Shown here: in pieces, positions 9,523-18,862 of the stretch
Position numbering within the stretch: the first letter of the stretch is position 1
How the letters are laid out: each line of letters opens with the position of its first letter
NCBI RefSeq assembly: GCF_008329645.1
Contig: NZ_CP043474.1
Span: forward strand, 186,001-250,000
DNA: 64,000 bases
DNA from: Mycolicibacterium grossiae
Lineage (GTDB): Bacteria > Actinomycetota > Actinomycetes > Mycobacteriales > Mycobacteriaceae
Direction: 5' to 3'
Program-made: the position numbers and the translations under genes
Notes under the pieces: generated by a model
Database searches by the model: none
The model's input: only the letters and a program-made list of their open reading frames with translations
What the model was told of the DNA's origin: nothing

Positions 9523-10950
9523 GGTCAAGTCCAGGGACGTGGTGTACGACGTCGTCGTGTGATTCTTCGAGGTAGTTGGGTCAGGCGGTCAGTGCCGCTG
9601 GGGTGGCCTCCTGTTCTGTCGGTGTGTCGTTGACGGTGCGTGATTTGCTGAGGACGTCGAGGCCGAGGTAGCGCCGCGATTCTGCCCATTCGTCGTGTTG
9701 TTCGGCCAGGACGGCGCCGACGAGGCGGATCAGAGCGTTTCGGTCGGGGAAGATGCCGACGACGTCGGTGCGTCGGCGGATCTCCTTGTTGAGGCGTTCC
9801 TGGGGGTTGTTGCTCCAGATCTGGCGCCAGATCTGCTTGGGAAACGCAGTGAACGCCAGCAGGTCCGCCCGGGCTTCTTCCAGGTGGTCGGCGACCTTGG
9901 GGAGCTTGTCCGCGAGGGCCTCGATGATCCGATCATATTGCGCAGCAACCGATTCAGCGTCTGGTTGATCGAACACCGAATGCAACAATGTCCGGACCCA
10001 CGGCCACGACGACTTGGGAGTGACGGCCATCAGGTTGGTCGTGTAATGCGTTCTGCACCGCTGCCAGGCCGCCCCGGGCAGCGTCGCCCCAATGGCCGCT
10101 ACCAGCCCGGCATGGGCGTCGCTGGTGACCAATTTGACCCCGGACAGGCCGCGGGCGGTCAGCGACCGCCAGAACGTCAACCAGCCCGCTCCGTCCTCGG
10201 CGGTACTGACGTCAATACCCAGGATTTCGCGATGGCCCTCGGCGTTGACCCCGACCGCGATCAGGGCGTGCACGTTGACCACCCGCCCGCCCTCGCGGAC
10301 CTTGAGCACCAGGGCGTCGGCGGCCACGAACGTGTACGGGCCGGCGTCCAAGGGCCGGGTGCGGAAGGCTTCGACGGCGGCGTCGAGTTCCTTAGCCATC
10401 ACGCTGACCTGGGACTTCGACAGCGACGTGATCCCCAGGGTCTCCACCAGCTTGTCCATCCGCCGCGTCGAGACCCCCAGCAGGTAGCAGGTCGCGACTA
10501 CCGTGGTCAGAGCCCGTTCGGCGCGTTTGCGGCGTTCCAGCAGCCAGTCCGGGAAGTAGGAGCCGTGGCGCAGCTTCGGGATCGCGAGATCCAATGAGCC
10601 TGCGCGGGTGTCGAATTGGCGGTGCCGGTAGCCGTTGCGGGAGTTGGTGCGCTCGGTGCTGCGTTCGCCGTATCCGGCGCCGCACAGGGCGTCGGCCTCA
10701 GCGCCCATCAGGGTGTGGATGAATGTGGCGAGCAGCTCGCGCAGCACGTCGGGATGGGCGGTGGTGAGTCGTTCGGCCAGCACGGTGGGCAGGTCGATAT
10801 TGTGGGCAGTGGTCATCGCGTCGGTTCCTTTGCTCGAGAAACTTTGGTCGGTCTCTCGAAGAATCACGCGATGACCTTCAATCATTCGGCTACGACACGC
10901 CGGTACCGCTGATCAGGTCCGACTCGTACACCACCTTGGTGGACGCAACC
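9523..10950 (-). mobile_element. IS1081-like insertion sequence, copy 2, inside rsbP
   Basis: This is the same 1428-bp element in reverse orientation, flanked by the perfect 8-bp duplication GGTGACTT (9515-9522 and 10951-10958). Removing the element and one duplication restores the phosphatase motif DVGGDFYDL in frame, which fixes the borders to the base. The outward-facing end supplies an in-frame TTG (10936) that could start translation into the downstream phosphatase fragment. Confidence 0.97.
9581..10816 (-). CDS. IS256-family transposase (IS1081-like), copy 2
   Basis: The 411-residue protein is identical to that of the copy at 4997, with the same DDE candidates (VAADALVL, TSDAHAG, NNPQERLNKE). 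It is intact. It runs opposite to the interrupted rsbP gene, so no fusion transcript with the phosphatase is expected from its own promoter. Confidence 0.95.
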   Translation of the reverse strand: MTTAHNIDLPTVLAERLTTAHPDVLRELLATFIHTLMGAEADALCGAGYGERSTERTNSRNGYRHRQFDTRAGSLDLAIPKLRHGSYFPDWLLERRKRAERALTTVVATCYLLGVSTRRMDKLVETLGITSLSKSQVSVMAKELDAAVEAFRTRPLDAGPYTFVAADALVLKVREGGRVVNVHALIAVGVNAEGHREILGIDVSTAEDGAGWLTFWRSLTARGLSGVKLVTSDAHAGLVAAIGATLPGAAWQRCRTHYTTNLMAVTPKSSWPWVRTLLHSVFDQPDAESVAAQYDRIIEALADKLPKVADHLEEARADLLAFTAFPKQIWRQIWSNNPQERLNKEIRRRTDVVGIFPDRNALIRLVGAVLAEQHDEWAESRRYLGLDVLSKSRTVNDTPTEQEATPAALTA

Positions 10951-11652
10951 GGTGACTTCTATGACTTGTTCCCGTTGAGTGACGACTGCTGGGAGTTCTT
11001 TCTTGGCGACGTTTGCGGCAAGGGCGCTGCAGCTGCGGCGGTGACGTCGTTAACACGTTATTCGCTTCGTGCTGCCGCCGTTTTCAATGACGAGCCCGTG
11101 CAAGTGCTGCACAACCTCAACAGCGTCTGCATGCATGAGTACCTCGGACAGCAAGCCACTTTCTGCACAGTGGTTTTCGGTGTCCTCACGCGAGCTGCCG
11201 ATGGTTTTGACGTCACGATGACCACGGGTGGCCACTTGCCACCGATATTGCTCCGGCGGGCAGGGACGGCAAGTCAGTTGTCGGCTCTGCGCGGGAATGC
11301 TGTCGGCATTGCCTCCGATCCCCAGTTCGGTTCGCTTCAACTCATCTAAGTCCTGGCGATACACTTCTTTTGTATACAGACGGCCTCACAGAGGCTCGTA
11401 CGGGCAACGGCCGGCACCGCTTCGACGAAGACGGCACAGAACTCATTGCGTTCACCAGAGCGCACGGGCCAGCTTCCGCCGCGCAAATCGTGGACTCACT
11501 TCGCCGGTTGCTTGATGGTTTTGGGGACGGCGTCGATGACAACGTTGCGGTCCTCGCGCTGGGAGTCTCTTAACGCACTCCTGCGGCAGCCGCGTCGTCA
11601 GACTCCTTCGAAAGAAGCGCTCGGTCGCGCGCGTAGAAGTCGAACGATCACC

Positions 11653-12183
11653 TCAAGGACCACTCACTCTGCGTTGAGCGATGGACGACGCTGCGTTCGT
11701 GAATCGCTTAAGGGCCCGGCGACTACGCGGTGAGTTGAGGAGCATTCGGTCATGGGCCAAGGAACTGACTTCGAGCGAGTCGAGCGCAAGATCGACGATT
11801 CGCCAATCTTCGTCACCTGCGAGTAGAAAACGAACGCCGCTGATTACCTTCAAGCAAGCTGTCGTCAGACTACATTCCCATGGCACTTGAGCCCGCACAT
11901 TCGCTTCTGCGATCGCGACCGATGCTGTAGCCAATCGGCAAATGTCGATTGAATCGCGGATAGTGCTCGCGACGTCTGGCAAGTGATGGGGAGCCTGCGC
12001 ATACCACGGTAGCAAAGCAGCCTGGCGCTTTATGTGGCGGCAAGCCCCAGTGATTGGTCCGACTACGGTCTCACGGTGCAGTAGTGAATAGTCAGTCGCA
12101 TACTCTGCTCGCAGAAACATCATTTCGACGTCATCGCACAGCTGCAAATGGTGCCGCCGTAGCGCAGCGAATTTTGCAACCAT
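11653..12183 (-). CDS. Hypothetical helical protein
   Basis: About 176 residues from ATG 12183; the frame is open slightly further upstream. Composition is natural and mostly helical (for example VASTIRDSIDICRLATASVA), with a basic C-terminus (RSRRALKRFTNAAS). No transmembrane segment or known motif. It lies antisense between the rsbP remnant and the intact GGDEF gene and might belong to the same signalling block, but nothing in the sequence shows a role. Confidence 0.5.
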   Translation of the reverse strand: MVAKFAALRRHHLQLCDDVEMMFLRAEYATDYSLLHRETVVGPITGACRHIKRQAALLPWYAQAPHHLPDVASTIRDSIDICRLATASVAIAEANVRAQVPWECSLTTACLKVISGVRFLLAGDEDWRIVDLALDSLEVSSLAHDRMLLNSPRSRRALKRFTNAASSIAQRRVSGP

Positions 12184-12496
12184 CAAGTCGTAACTGCCCT
12201 TGCGTGGCTGCAACTCCTACCTCCTACTCAAGTTACGTCCGCTTACTTCGGGTTGACGACTGTTTGCCCGGAGCATCACACCGCCAAACGCTGAGTAATC
12301 ATGATGAGACTCGAGATTTAGTTGCGCGCCACATAGTTGTGAACTACCAGATCGACTCATCCGGTGTAACACCTGCGACGGACTCCAACGATGGAAGCGG
12401 GATGAGTCTACATCTCTAGCAAACTTCAGCGAACCGGTTTTGCTATAGTCAGCGAGACATTGCCCGTCCGCTGTTGAGGCTGAAAGGCTACGTCTT

Positions 12497-13585
12497 GTGC
12501 GGTCGATTCAACGGTGGTGGAGCCAACCGGACCACTTCGGGTGGTTGACCCAGTACCTCATCGAGCGCCGGACATTGCGTACGACTCATGTCTCGATCGG
12601 CGCGATCGTCACCTTGTTCTCCTCGGTGGCTGGTGCAATGCTCCTGAGCCCGTCTGGTCCCCAGATGCCATTACCTCGCGCCATCGAATGCGTGGCCGCA
12701 TTGATAGGTCTAGCCATGGGGTTCTGGTGGATGATCGCGTGGCCACCCCGCCTCGCATCCCGCATCTTCGTCGTCGCCGCTAACGGATGCGTGTCTGGCT
12801 GTTGTCTCGCACAAGCGAATCCAAACATCGGCTTGACAGGATGCTTTACGTTCGTGGTGCTCGCTTGCTTCAGCGCCGTCTTCCACTGCGCCAAAGCCGT
12901 GACGATGACCGTCTTGGCAGCCTTCATCGTCAGCCTGTCGCTTGTCGCAGAGATCTATCACAGGGACGGTGACGTCGTCCTGGCGGGCTGTCAGCTCGCA
13001 GCACTGGTGGCGCTCGGCTGCGGAGCGCCGCTCGCGCTTGGGGTCATGTTGCGCTTGATGGCTACGGACATCGTTCATTCAGATCTCGATCCGTTGACCG
13101 ACCTTTTGAACAGACGCGGCTTCCACCGCTACTCTCGGCGTCGGCTCGAGGAAGCTGGCAAGCACCTGAACGGGTACTTCGTCGTGACGATGGTGGACCT
13201 CGACGACTTCAAGTCTGTGAACGACAACCACGGTCACGCCGCGGGCGATCGAGCGTTGGTCGACGTCGGCCAAGCCCTTCGCCGATGCGCCGGAAACGAC
13301 ATCATCGCTGCTCGTTCTGGAGGAGAGGAATTCCTCCTCGCGGAGGTCTCTCATTCACCTGAGTCGGCCCTCGCCTCGAGCATCCGCGCGGCAGTGTCGG
13401 ACACGCCTCACGGTCTCACAGCGAGTATCGGTGTTGCGAGCATGCCACTAGCTGCCCTAGACGGCCAAGACCGCGGGCAGTTGATCGACGCGCTCGTCGC
13501 AAAAGCGGACTCTGCCATGTACGTCGCCAAAGCAGCCGGTGGCGACATAGTGATGAACTTCGACGAGGCCGCTCATCGACGCTAA
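12497..13585 (+). CDS. Membrane-anchored diguanylate cyclase (GGDEF)
   Basis: The 362-residue protein has an N-terminal region with about six membrane segments (residues 30-185) and a full GGDEF domain (about 195-355). The domain opens with DPLTDLLNRRGFHRY, has the metal-binding VDLDDFKSVNDNHGH segment and the A-site RSGGEEFLLAEV (about residues 272-283). It should make c-di-GMP from GTP at the inner membrane face. No RxxD inhibitory site lies five residues before GGEEF, so product inhibition may be weak. GTG 12497 follows GAGGCTGAAAGG. It is the active paralogue of the degenerate protein at 1934, and an EAL-DICT protein lies at 19289. A hairpin follows the stop. Confidence 0.93.
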   Translation: MRSIQRWWSQPDHFGWLTQYLIERRTLRTTHVSIGAIVTLFSSVAGAMLLSPSGPQMPLPRAIECVAALIGLAMGFWWMIAWPPRLASRIFVVAANGCVSGCCLAQANPNIGLTGCFTFVVLACFSAVFHCAKAVTMTVLAAFIVSLSLVAEIYHRDGDVVLAGCQLAALVALGCGAPLALGVMLRLMATDIVHSDLDPLTDLLNRRGFHRYSRRRLEEAGKHLNGYFVVTMVDLDDFKSVNDNHGHAAGDRALVDVGQALRRCAGNDIIAARSGGEEFLLAEVSHSPESALASSIRAAVSDTPHGLTASIGVASMPLAALDGQDRGQLIDALVAKADSAMYVAKAAGGDIVMNFDEAAHRR

Positions 13586-13622
13586 GTCGCTCGCTGCGCG
13601 GCCACACAGCAACGTCGGCCAC

Positions 13623-13652
13623 CACTCGGGTTGCCGACGCTGAACCCGAGTG
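13623..13652 (+). terminator. Hairpin 3' of the diguanylate cyclase gene
   Basis: CACTCGGGTT (13623-13632) pairs perfectly with AACCCGAGTG (13643-13652) around a 10-base loop, 38 bases after the GGDEF stop codon. No U tract follows; such hairpins are common presumed terminators in actinobacteria. Confidence 0.55.
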
Positions 13653-14059
13653 CTTAGTCAACTGCTGATCGCGCGTTCTTCGCGGCTGAAGCACTTGCGA
13701 CTAGCCCCGTCACCGGGCCTCAGCGCGCACGGCCAGAGCATGCGTTTCGTGGCAACAACACGCTTCCGCCCGAATGAAGGCGAACCGACCTGGTACGTCG
13801 CGCCAGTCCACGGATGACGACAACGCCACACCGCCATCGGGTTGACGCTGCCGTCAGCATCACATTGAGCTGATCGGCATCACGATGCATACTAAGTCCC
13901 GACTTCAAAGCTGCCAGTCAGCTGCTTCGTCCTTCCGTAACGCGCTGGAGCAACTCGGCGCGCACGTAGCGCTGCGTGCAGATGGCCGCGGCCCAATAAT
14001 CCACATGGAGTCTTTCTTTGCTCGACGCCGCCAGGCCGGGTTTCCACGGGCCTCTTGTC
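13653..14059. other. Upstream region of the anti-sigma/SigF operon, no supported gene
   Basis: Short open frames on both strands lack family features. The region should hold the promoter of the RsbW/UsfX-like and sigma factor genes. I could not find a clear SigF-type GTTT...GGGTA promoter at normal spacing. Confidence 0.35.
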
Positions 14060-14428
14060 ATGACCTTCGCAGCCACCACTTCAGGCCTTCGAAGGGCACG
14101 TTCGCTCATGGCTGCTGTGGCAAGGACGGTTGGTCTTGACGACATCGCTGCGACAGACCTTCAACTCGTTGTTGCGGAGACGTGCGCCGCACTCAAATTG
14201 TCGGCAGCCGTCGACGATCCTCCCATTCGGCTCTCGTTGCTCGACCATGGCGATCGAATTGAGATCGACGTGCACACCCGAGGCCACTTCGATGGCTCCC
14301 TTTTGAGTGAAAGATCCGTCGCGTGGCACCTACTCACGGCGCTCACCGAAACCCTGGCCGAATACCACCGCACCACGCTCACCGGCCCCCATCGTGGTTT
14401 CATGGTCATCTTTTCGAAGCGACGATGA
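14060..14428 (+). CDS. UsfX/RsbW-like anti-sigma factor, divergent
   Basis: About 122 residues from ATG 14060; the frame is open back to TTG 14018. The layout is that of a small GHKL anti-sigma factor: SGLRRARSLMAAVARTVGLDD, an N-box region LQLVVAETCAALKL, a strand pair around IRLSLLDHGDRIEIDV, and a C-terminal GFMVIFSKRR. The Asn and Gly residues expected for ATP binding are largely missing, as in mycobacterial UsfX-type proteins that differ from Bacillus RsbW. Its stop overlaps the sigma factor start (ATGA at 14425-14428), the classical arrangement of an anti-sigma/sigma pair. It probably holds the SigF-type protein inactive. Confidence 0.75.
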   Translation: MTFAATTSGLRRARSLMAAVARTVGLDDIAATDLQLVVAETCAALKLSAAVDDPPIRLSLLDHGDRIEIDVHTRGHFDGSLLSERSVAWHLLTALTETLAEYHRTTLTGPHRGFMVIFSKRR

Positions 14429-15198
14429 ACATGACCGCCTCTGAAGACAGTGACATTCCTTATAGCGATGTCCCCGACATGTTCCGCATACTGCAGGAGC
14501 ACGTGCCGGGTACCGCCGCCCATAAGCGGCAACGCGACAAAATCATCGAACGTTGCATGCCAATCGCGCGCAACATCGCGCGCCGTTACCGAAATCGCGG
14601 CGAATCCGATGACGATCTGCTGCAGACGGCCCACATTGGACTGGTCAACGCCGTGAATCGGTATGACGTAAATTCCGGCACTCCGTTCCTTGCTTTCGCA
14701 GTACCGACGATCATGGGTGAACTTCGCCGCCACTTTCGCGACCGCGGATGGGCTGTTAAAGTACCTCGCCGTTTGAAGGATCTCAGTGTCCGATTGCGCA
14801 TGGCCGAGCAGGACTTGACGCTCGAGCTAAACCGAGCACCTACACCGAGCGAGATCGCCGCATACACTGACATCGATCGTCAAGAGGTCGTTGAAGGTCT
14901 CGTGGCAATGCGGGCATACCGATCACTGTCCGCTGAACAACCGATGGGGACAGACGATGACGGCCAAACCATTGGTGAAACCTTGGGCTTCGAAGATAGC
15001 CGCTACGAGCGGATTCTTGACGTTGAGACGGTCCGCCCGCTCATCGCGGCGCTACCGGAGAAAGACAAGGCCATCTTGTTGATGCGCTTCTTCGACAACA
15101 TGACGCAGTCCCAGATTGCCCAACGTATCGGTGTATCGCAAATGCAAGTGTCGCGGCTCCTGTCTCGGACACTTGCAACGCTGCGTGAGCAACTCTAG
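14425..15198 (+). CDS. sigF: RNA polymerase sigma factor, SigB/SigF family
   Basis: The 257-residue protein contains sigma region 2 (RCMPIARNIARRYRNRGESD, then DDLLQTAHIGLVNAVNRYD and PFLAFAVPTIMGELRRHFRD), region 3 (RLKDLSVRLRMAEQDLT and APTPSEIAAYTDIDR) and region 4 with its helix-turn-helix (LLMRFFDNMTQSQIAQRIGV, then SQMQVSRLLSRTLATLREQL). This is the full alternative sigma-70 group 3 stress/sporulation type. ATG 14425 overlaps the upstream anti-sigma stop by four bases, implying translational coupling. In mycobacteria SigF controls stationary-phase and stress genes, and the nearby RsbP/RsbQ and RsbW parts would feed into it. A second, chromosomal sigF is likely if this is an accessory element. 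Confidence 0.93.
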   Translation: MNMTASEDSDIPYSDVPDMFRILQEHVPGTAAHKRQRDKIIERCMPIARNIARRYRNRGESDDDLLQTAHIGLVNAVNRYDVNSGTPFLAFAVPTIMGELRRHFRDRGWAVKVPRRLKDLSVRLRMAEQDLTLELNRAPTPSEIAAYTDIDRQEVVEGLVAMRAYRSLSAEQPMGTDDDGQTIGETLGFEDSRYERILDVETVRPLIAALPEKDKAILLMRFFDNMTQSQIAQRIGVSQMQVSRLLSRTLATLREQL

Positions 15199-15734
15199 CG
15201 CTCGCTGAACGCAAGCCGCTCCCCCGTTTGAAGTCGAATTTGCCCTTGTTCGGGCCGAGCAGCAATGTCGGCGTGCGGCGTCGACATTGGCGATCTAACC
15301 CGCTCGTACAACGGCGGATCATCGACGTCGCTTCTGGCGACTCCAAACCACACCACCGATCTCGGCTTCCTCCGTGCGCATTTCTCAATCGGTGTTGCCA
15401 TGACGTCGTGGCAGTCTTGCAGCCAAGGGCTCGACAGTCGACGCCGGGCCGATGAGGGGGATCGAGCCGACGAGCGCAGTTCTGGCTATATTGCCGCCGC
15501 TGCCGCGGCAATGCAACTGATCGTTCGCCACGTATCGCCTCGAATGTGTGCGGAGCAGCTCATCTAAGCGTACCGTCGTTCGGTATCCATATGTAGTAAC
15601 TGCACGTGTAGTTGCTAACTCCGCTTGATAGCGACGAATCGGTAGTTGCCGGTCTTGGCGCGCCCTGCGTCGCGACGCAATGCACGGTTGAGTCGTCGGA
15701 GAACCGTTGTTCCTCGAAGGTGGTGACGACCACG
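15199..15734. other. Stretch between sigF and the TetR gene, weak small frame
   Basis: A plus-strand frame at 15265-15567 could encode 100 residues ending in an alanine-rich helix and RHVSPRMCAEQLI, but it has no ribosome binding site or family match. I do not call it a gene. Confidence 0.3.
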
Positions 15735-16385
15735 ATGAAGGCGACACACGACTCACATGGCCACTCCAATGCAAGCGGCCGGCGTCGACGTCGTACCTCA
15801 GGCGGCGAGGATAGCCGGACGACGAGACAGAAGATCATCGACAGCGCACGTCAATGCATCGTTGAACGAGTAATCCTCGGAGCCACCAACCAGCTGATCG
15901 CTGAACGAAGCGGCGTCTCGCGTCCGGCCGTGAGGTATACATTTCCGCACAAGCCTGACCTGTACGAAGCAGTTCAGATTGACAGCATCTCCCTTTTGCA
16001 GTCTCTGATCGAAGAGAGTTCCGCCAACGAGAATCGGACGCTGCAGGACGTCATCACAACTTTCGTTCGAGCGCTCGAGGAAAGAACCAACGATCGAGAC
16101 GCTGTTAAGTGTCTGTTGACGGCCGTTATCGAGAACCAGCGACAGCCTGACCTTTTCCCTAGAAGCGAATCGGTTCTGAGATTGCTTCGGACTTTCACTT
16201 ACCAGCACTCGCAAGACGCCCTCATGAGAAGTGAGATAGCGAATGTCGACGCTTTACCCGTCGAAGCTCTTTGCTTCGTCCTATGCGTCACTAGCTTCTA
16301 TATCGCGTCGCTCGACGATCCGCAAGCTCCCGGTGTCGGCGCTGCGCTAAGCAAGTTGCTCGGCGGCACCCTGTGGAGCATGTAG
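15735..16385 (+). CDS. TetR-family transcriptional regulator
   Basis: About 216 residues from ATG 15735; the frame is open upstream, but the basic arm GRRRRRTSGGEDSRTTRQKI suits the N-terminus of a TetR protein. The helix-turn-helix is ARQCIVERVILGATNQLIAE followed by RSGVSRPAVRYTFPHKPDLY (about residues 32-71). The C-terminal ligand domain is helical without recognisable motif. The NmrA-like gene lies 55 bases downstream on the opposite strand, tail to tail; TetR proteins often control such neighbouring oxidoreductases. Confidence 0.85.
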   Translation: MKATHDSHGHSNASGRRRRRTSGGEDSRTTRQKIIDSARQCIVERVILGATNQLIAERSGVSRPAVRYTFPHKPDLYEAVQIDSISLLQSLIEESSANENRTLQDVITTFVRALEERTNDRDAVKCLLTAVIENQRQPDLFPRSESVLRLLRTFTYQHSQDALMRSEIANVDALPVEALCFVLCVTSFYIASLDDPQAPGVGAALSKLLGGTLWSM

Positions 16386-16440
16386 GACTTGGCTCCTTCG
16401 CAAGACGAGGCACCATGATCTCCGAATGAAAGTCGGGAGC

Positions 16441-17322
16441 TCACGTCCAAAGGCGTTCACGCCATCTCCACACGGTTTCGTCGAGGAACTGATACATGGA
16501 CGTCGCTTCCCGCCCGAGGAGCACTTCGATGTCAGCGCTGATCGTGGCGTTTAAGCCGAGGCGCGTCAGAGTATAAACAGCCGCCATGAAAGCGATAACG
16601 TCCGTGCCGACGCCGCGCCGGCGTAGGCGTCGTGCGAATCGTACGACTCCTGGCTTCGTGTAACGGACTGGCTTGCCAAGCGCAATTGTCAGCAGCTGTG
16701 CGACTTCTGTCATGGTGAGCGCCTCGCGTCCGGTTAACGTGTAAATGACGTCTTGGTGCTTGTCAGGCTTCGTCAGCACCGATGCTGCCACCTCAGCTAC
16801 ATCCCGCGCGTCTAGAAAAGTAGTACGACCATTCCCGGCTGGCACGAATAGCTTGCCGGTGACGACGATGTCAAAGCCGTGGGTGGAAATCGAGCGATGC
16901 AGATTCTGCATGAAAAAACCACACCGCAGAACTGTCCACGTCATGGTGCTGTCTCTTAAGGCTACTTCGACTTGGTCATGAGGAAGAAACCTGGCCTTCT
17001 CTGCGCCTATGACAGAGATGTAGGCGACGTAAGTGCAGCCCGACCGTTCGGCCGCCTGAACGAAAGGGATGATCGCCTCGCGAGCATCCCGATTGTTCGG
17101 AAGCGGGAACAGCAAGAATAACGACGTAACACCTCGTAGCGCCTCTAACCACGTAGCTCTGTCGCGAAAATCGAAAGTGACAGCCTCGACGCTTCTTGCT
17201 CTGACGAATTCAAGCTTCTCTGGATGGCGCGCAGCCACTCGGATCGGCATGTCTGAGTTACGGACGAGCACCTCAACCAGGTGTCGACCAACGTTGCCCG
17301 AAGGACCAGTGATGAGAAGCAA
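16441..17322 (-). CDS. NmrA-like NAD(P)-binding protein, atypical SDR
   Basis: The 293-residue protein has a Rossmann entry LLITGPSGNVGRHLVEVLVR (glycine motif GPSGNVG, normally GATGNVG) followed by the second strand IRVAARHPEKL. The segments VAYISVIGAEKA, TVLRCGFFMQNL (R-P/C-G-x-F-M-x-N pattern) and FLDARDVAEVAASVLT are typical of NmrA-like and quinone oxidoreductase type-2 proteins. It lacks the classical YxxxK of SDR enzymes, as usual for this subgroup. It may act as an NAD(P)H sensor or reductase. It converges with the TetR gene. Confidence 0.88.
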   Translation of the reverse strand: MLLITGPSGNVGRHLVEVLVRNSDMPIRVAARHPEKLEFVRARSVEAVTFDFRDRATWLEALRGVTSLFLLFPLPNNRDAREAIIPFVQAAERSGCTYVAYISVIGAEKARFLPHDQVEVALRDSTMTWTVLRCGFFMQNLHRSISTHGFDIVVTGKLFVPAGNGRTTFLDARDVAEVAASVLTKPDKHQDVIYTLTGREALTMTEVAQLLTIALGKPVRYTKPGVVRFARRLRRRGVGTDVIAFMAAVYTLTRLGLNATISADIEVLLGREATSMYQFLDETVWRWRERLWT

Positions 17323-17518
17323 GAGACGCCCTCCTAGAGAGCAACCGCAGTTTGCCGTCGAGTCATTAGGCTACGCCTGCTCGCCTCGCCGCTACTCTCA
17401 GCCTCCTTGCGTCTCGGCTGCCAGCTGCCGACCTGCCCTGGCGGGAAGTGACACGGCGTCGAACCAAATGATCCCGCCTTGGCAAAGACACGCGTAGGCA
17501 ACGACGATTGCGGGTACG

Positions 17519-18796
17519 GTGGCCGCCACGATGACGCAGCAACGACTCCGCGTTCAACGACCCGAGCGCGATTCTTCCATCAGCGGCGCGAAAACCGGCG
17601 CATGTCGGGAGGTTGTCGGCGTTGCAGTGACGGCGCTGTCAGTCGCCTTTGCGCTGATCGAAGAGCGAGGTGGCATTACGACGGTCATCGCACGCGACCT
17701 TTTGAACGTTGAGCCGGCCGAGGGGATCAGCCGTGTGCTGCGCGCCCTCTCTACGGCTCTGAGGCGCTACAACCATTCACTTACATCATTGACCCACGTT
17801 TCAGTGACGTGGACGCCCGAGGGCGCAGAGCAAGGACGGCGCCTGGCCAACGCGTTGAGACTCGAGGGCATCAATGCGACAGTCGTGCAAGCCGAAGAAG
17901 CGGCCAGCGTGGCTCTGTACGGCGAACATCGCGACGTCACACTGTGTCCGGTCTTCCCCGACGATTCGCCTGACAGCTCGGGCACGAACGACGGCTTTGG
18001 TTGCCGCGCGTGTGACCACGTCAGCGAATCACACAAAGTCGCTCACCGCCATGACACGACCAGGAGCCCGATTGCCGTCACCGTTCATGATGCAGCCAAG
18101 TCCGACATCATTAGCCGCAAGACGCATCTAGAGGACGCGTCTGGTTGTCACGTACTGAGCCATTCCGAGGCAGCTGTCACGCTTGCGCGTGGCGCCGCAC
18201 TCAGATCGGTTGCAAACGATGACACAACCTCAACCTCGAGGAGTCTGAAGAGACTGAGTGCCGCCGTCTTTGCAATCGCTGTAGTGGCCGCGACCACATT
18301 GTCGCTGAAGACCTCTGACGGTGTCGAACCGACGTCAGAAACAGATCCATCTACAACTGTCTTCTCGGCGTCGTCGACCGCTGCTCGCCAATCAAACGTG
18401 CCGCCGGTTGCATCGTTGGAGCGGGCGACCTCAAGCACAATCGCCGCTCGCTCTTTGGTACCGACGCCCGAAGGCACCCCATCATCAGTGACCCCGTCTC
18501 GTGGAGGAAGGACATCCCAAGTGGCAGTCCAATCACCGCAAGCCGTTTCGTCGACACCACAGGCGGCCGAGGACCCCGCGACGACGGTCGATTCACCGGC
18601 GCCTGCGACAACCGAGGCTCCGCTCGATGGTGCCATTCCCCCACAGTCGACACCGGCTATGCCAAGTACAGAAGCTCCGTCTGTCGAGCCAGTAGCGCCC
18701 AGCCCGCCGTCGGAATCGTCGACAGAGGTCGCTTCACCGCCGCCACCACCTTCCGAGGTGCCAACATCGGAAGTGTCCCCACCGCCGGCGCCGTAA
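17519..18796 (+). CDS. Single-span membrane protein with Pro/Ser/Thr-rich tail
   Basis: The 425-residue protein has an N-terminal cytoplasmic domain (residues 30-150; VVGVAVTALSVAFALIEERG and THVSVTWTPEGAEQGRRLA), a linker with Cys/His residues, one membrane span near residues 240-262 (LSAAVFAIAVVAATTLSL), and about 160 extracytoplasmic residues rich in Pro, Ser, Thr and Glu. The N-terminal domain resembles the DUF7159-type domain of mycobacterial Ala/Pro-rich proteins; this is a recollection, not a search result. Start alternatives are GTG 17519 and ATG 17531. Function unknown, possibly cell-envelope related. Confidence 0.7.
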   Translation: MAATMTQQRLRVQRPERDSSISGAKTGACREVVGVAVTALSVAFALIEERGGITTVIARDLLNVEPAEGISRVLRALSTALRRYNHSLTSLTHVSVTWTPEGAEQGRRLANALRLEGINATVVQAEEAASVALYGEHRDVTLCPVFPDDSPDSSGTNDGFGCRACDHVSESHKVAHRHDTTRSPIAVTVHDAAKSDIISRKTHLEDASGCHVLSHSEAAVTLARGAALRSVANDDTTSTSRSLKRLSAAVFAIAVVAATTLSLKTSDGVEPTSETDPSTTVFSASSTAARQSNVPPVASLERATSSTIAARSLVPTPEGTPSSVTPSRGGRTSQVAVQSPQAVSSTPQAAEDPATTVDSPAPATTEAPLDGAIPPQSTPAMPSTEAPSVEPVAPSPPSESSTEVASPPPPPSEVPTSEVSPPPAP

Positions 18797-18862
18797 TCGG
18801 CGACCTGGCGCTCACCCACAAGAGGACGAGGACGCGCCTCGTTTGCTTCGCTCTCAGCCCAA

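Larger units (their letters stand above)
8969..11573 (+). pseudogene. rsbP: RsbP-type PAS-PP2C (SpoIIE) phosphatase, interrupted by an IS
   Basis: Residues 1-115 form a PAS domain (FDEAPCGYIVTTSDRRIRRA onward), then a coiled-coil linker (about 130-155), then a PP2C/SpoIIE phosphatase. The phosphatase begins ASTADVGGD and is cut there by the IS1081-like element 9523-10950. After the IS it resumes at the duplicated GGTGACTT with GGDFYDLFPLSDD, FFLGDVCGKG (metal-binding DVCGKG), TGGHLPP and, one frame away, PGDTLLLYTDGLTEAR and DDNVAVLALG. A stop at 11347-11349 and a one-base shift near 11345 separate the last 70 residues. The intact protein would be about 389 residues and would dephosphorylate an anti-anti-sigma factor. 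Doubly inactivated. Confidence 0.9.

Noticed and set aside
4863..10950. Copies 1 and 2 as ends of a composite transposon
   Set aside because: Each copy has its own perfect 8-bp duplication and the flanks differ, so they inserted separately.
15265..15567. 100-codon frame after sigF as an anti-sigma antagonist (STAS)
   Set aside because: No STAS pattern (no D-S-x-G-x-x-x-L) and no ribosome binding site.
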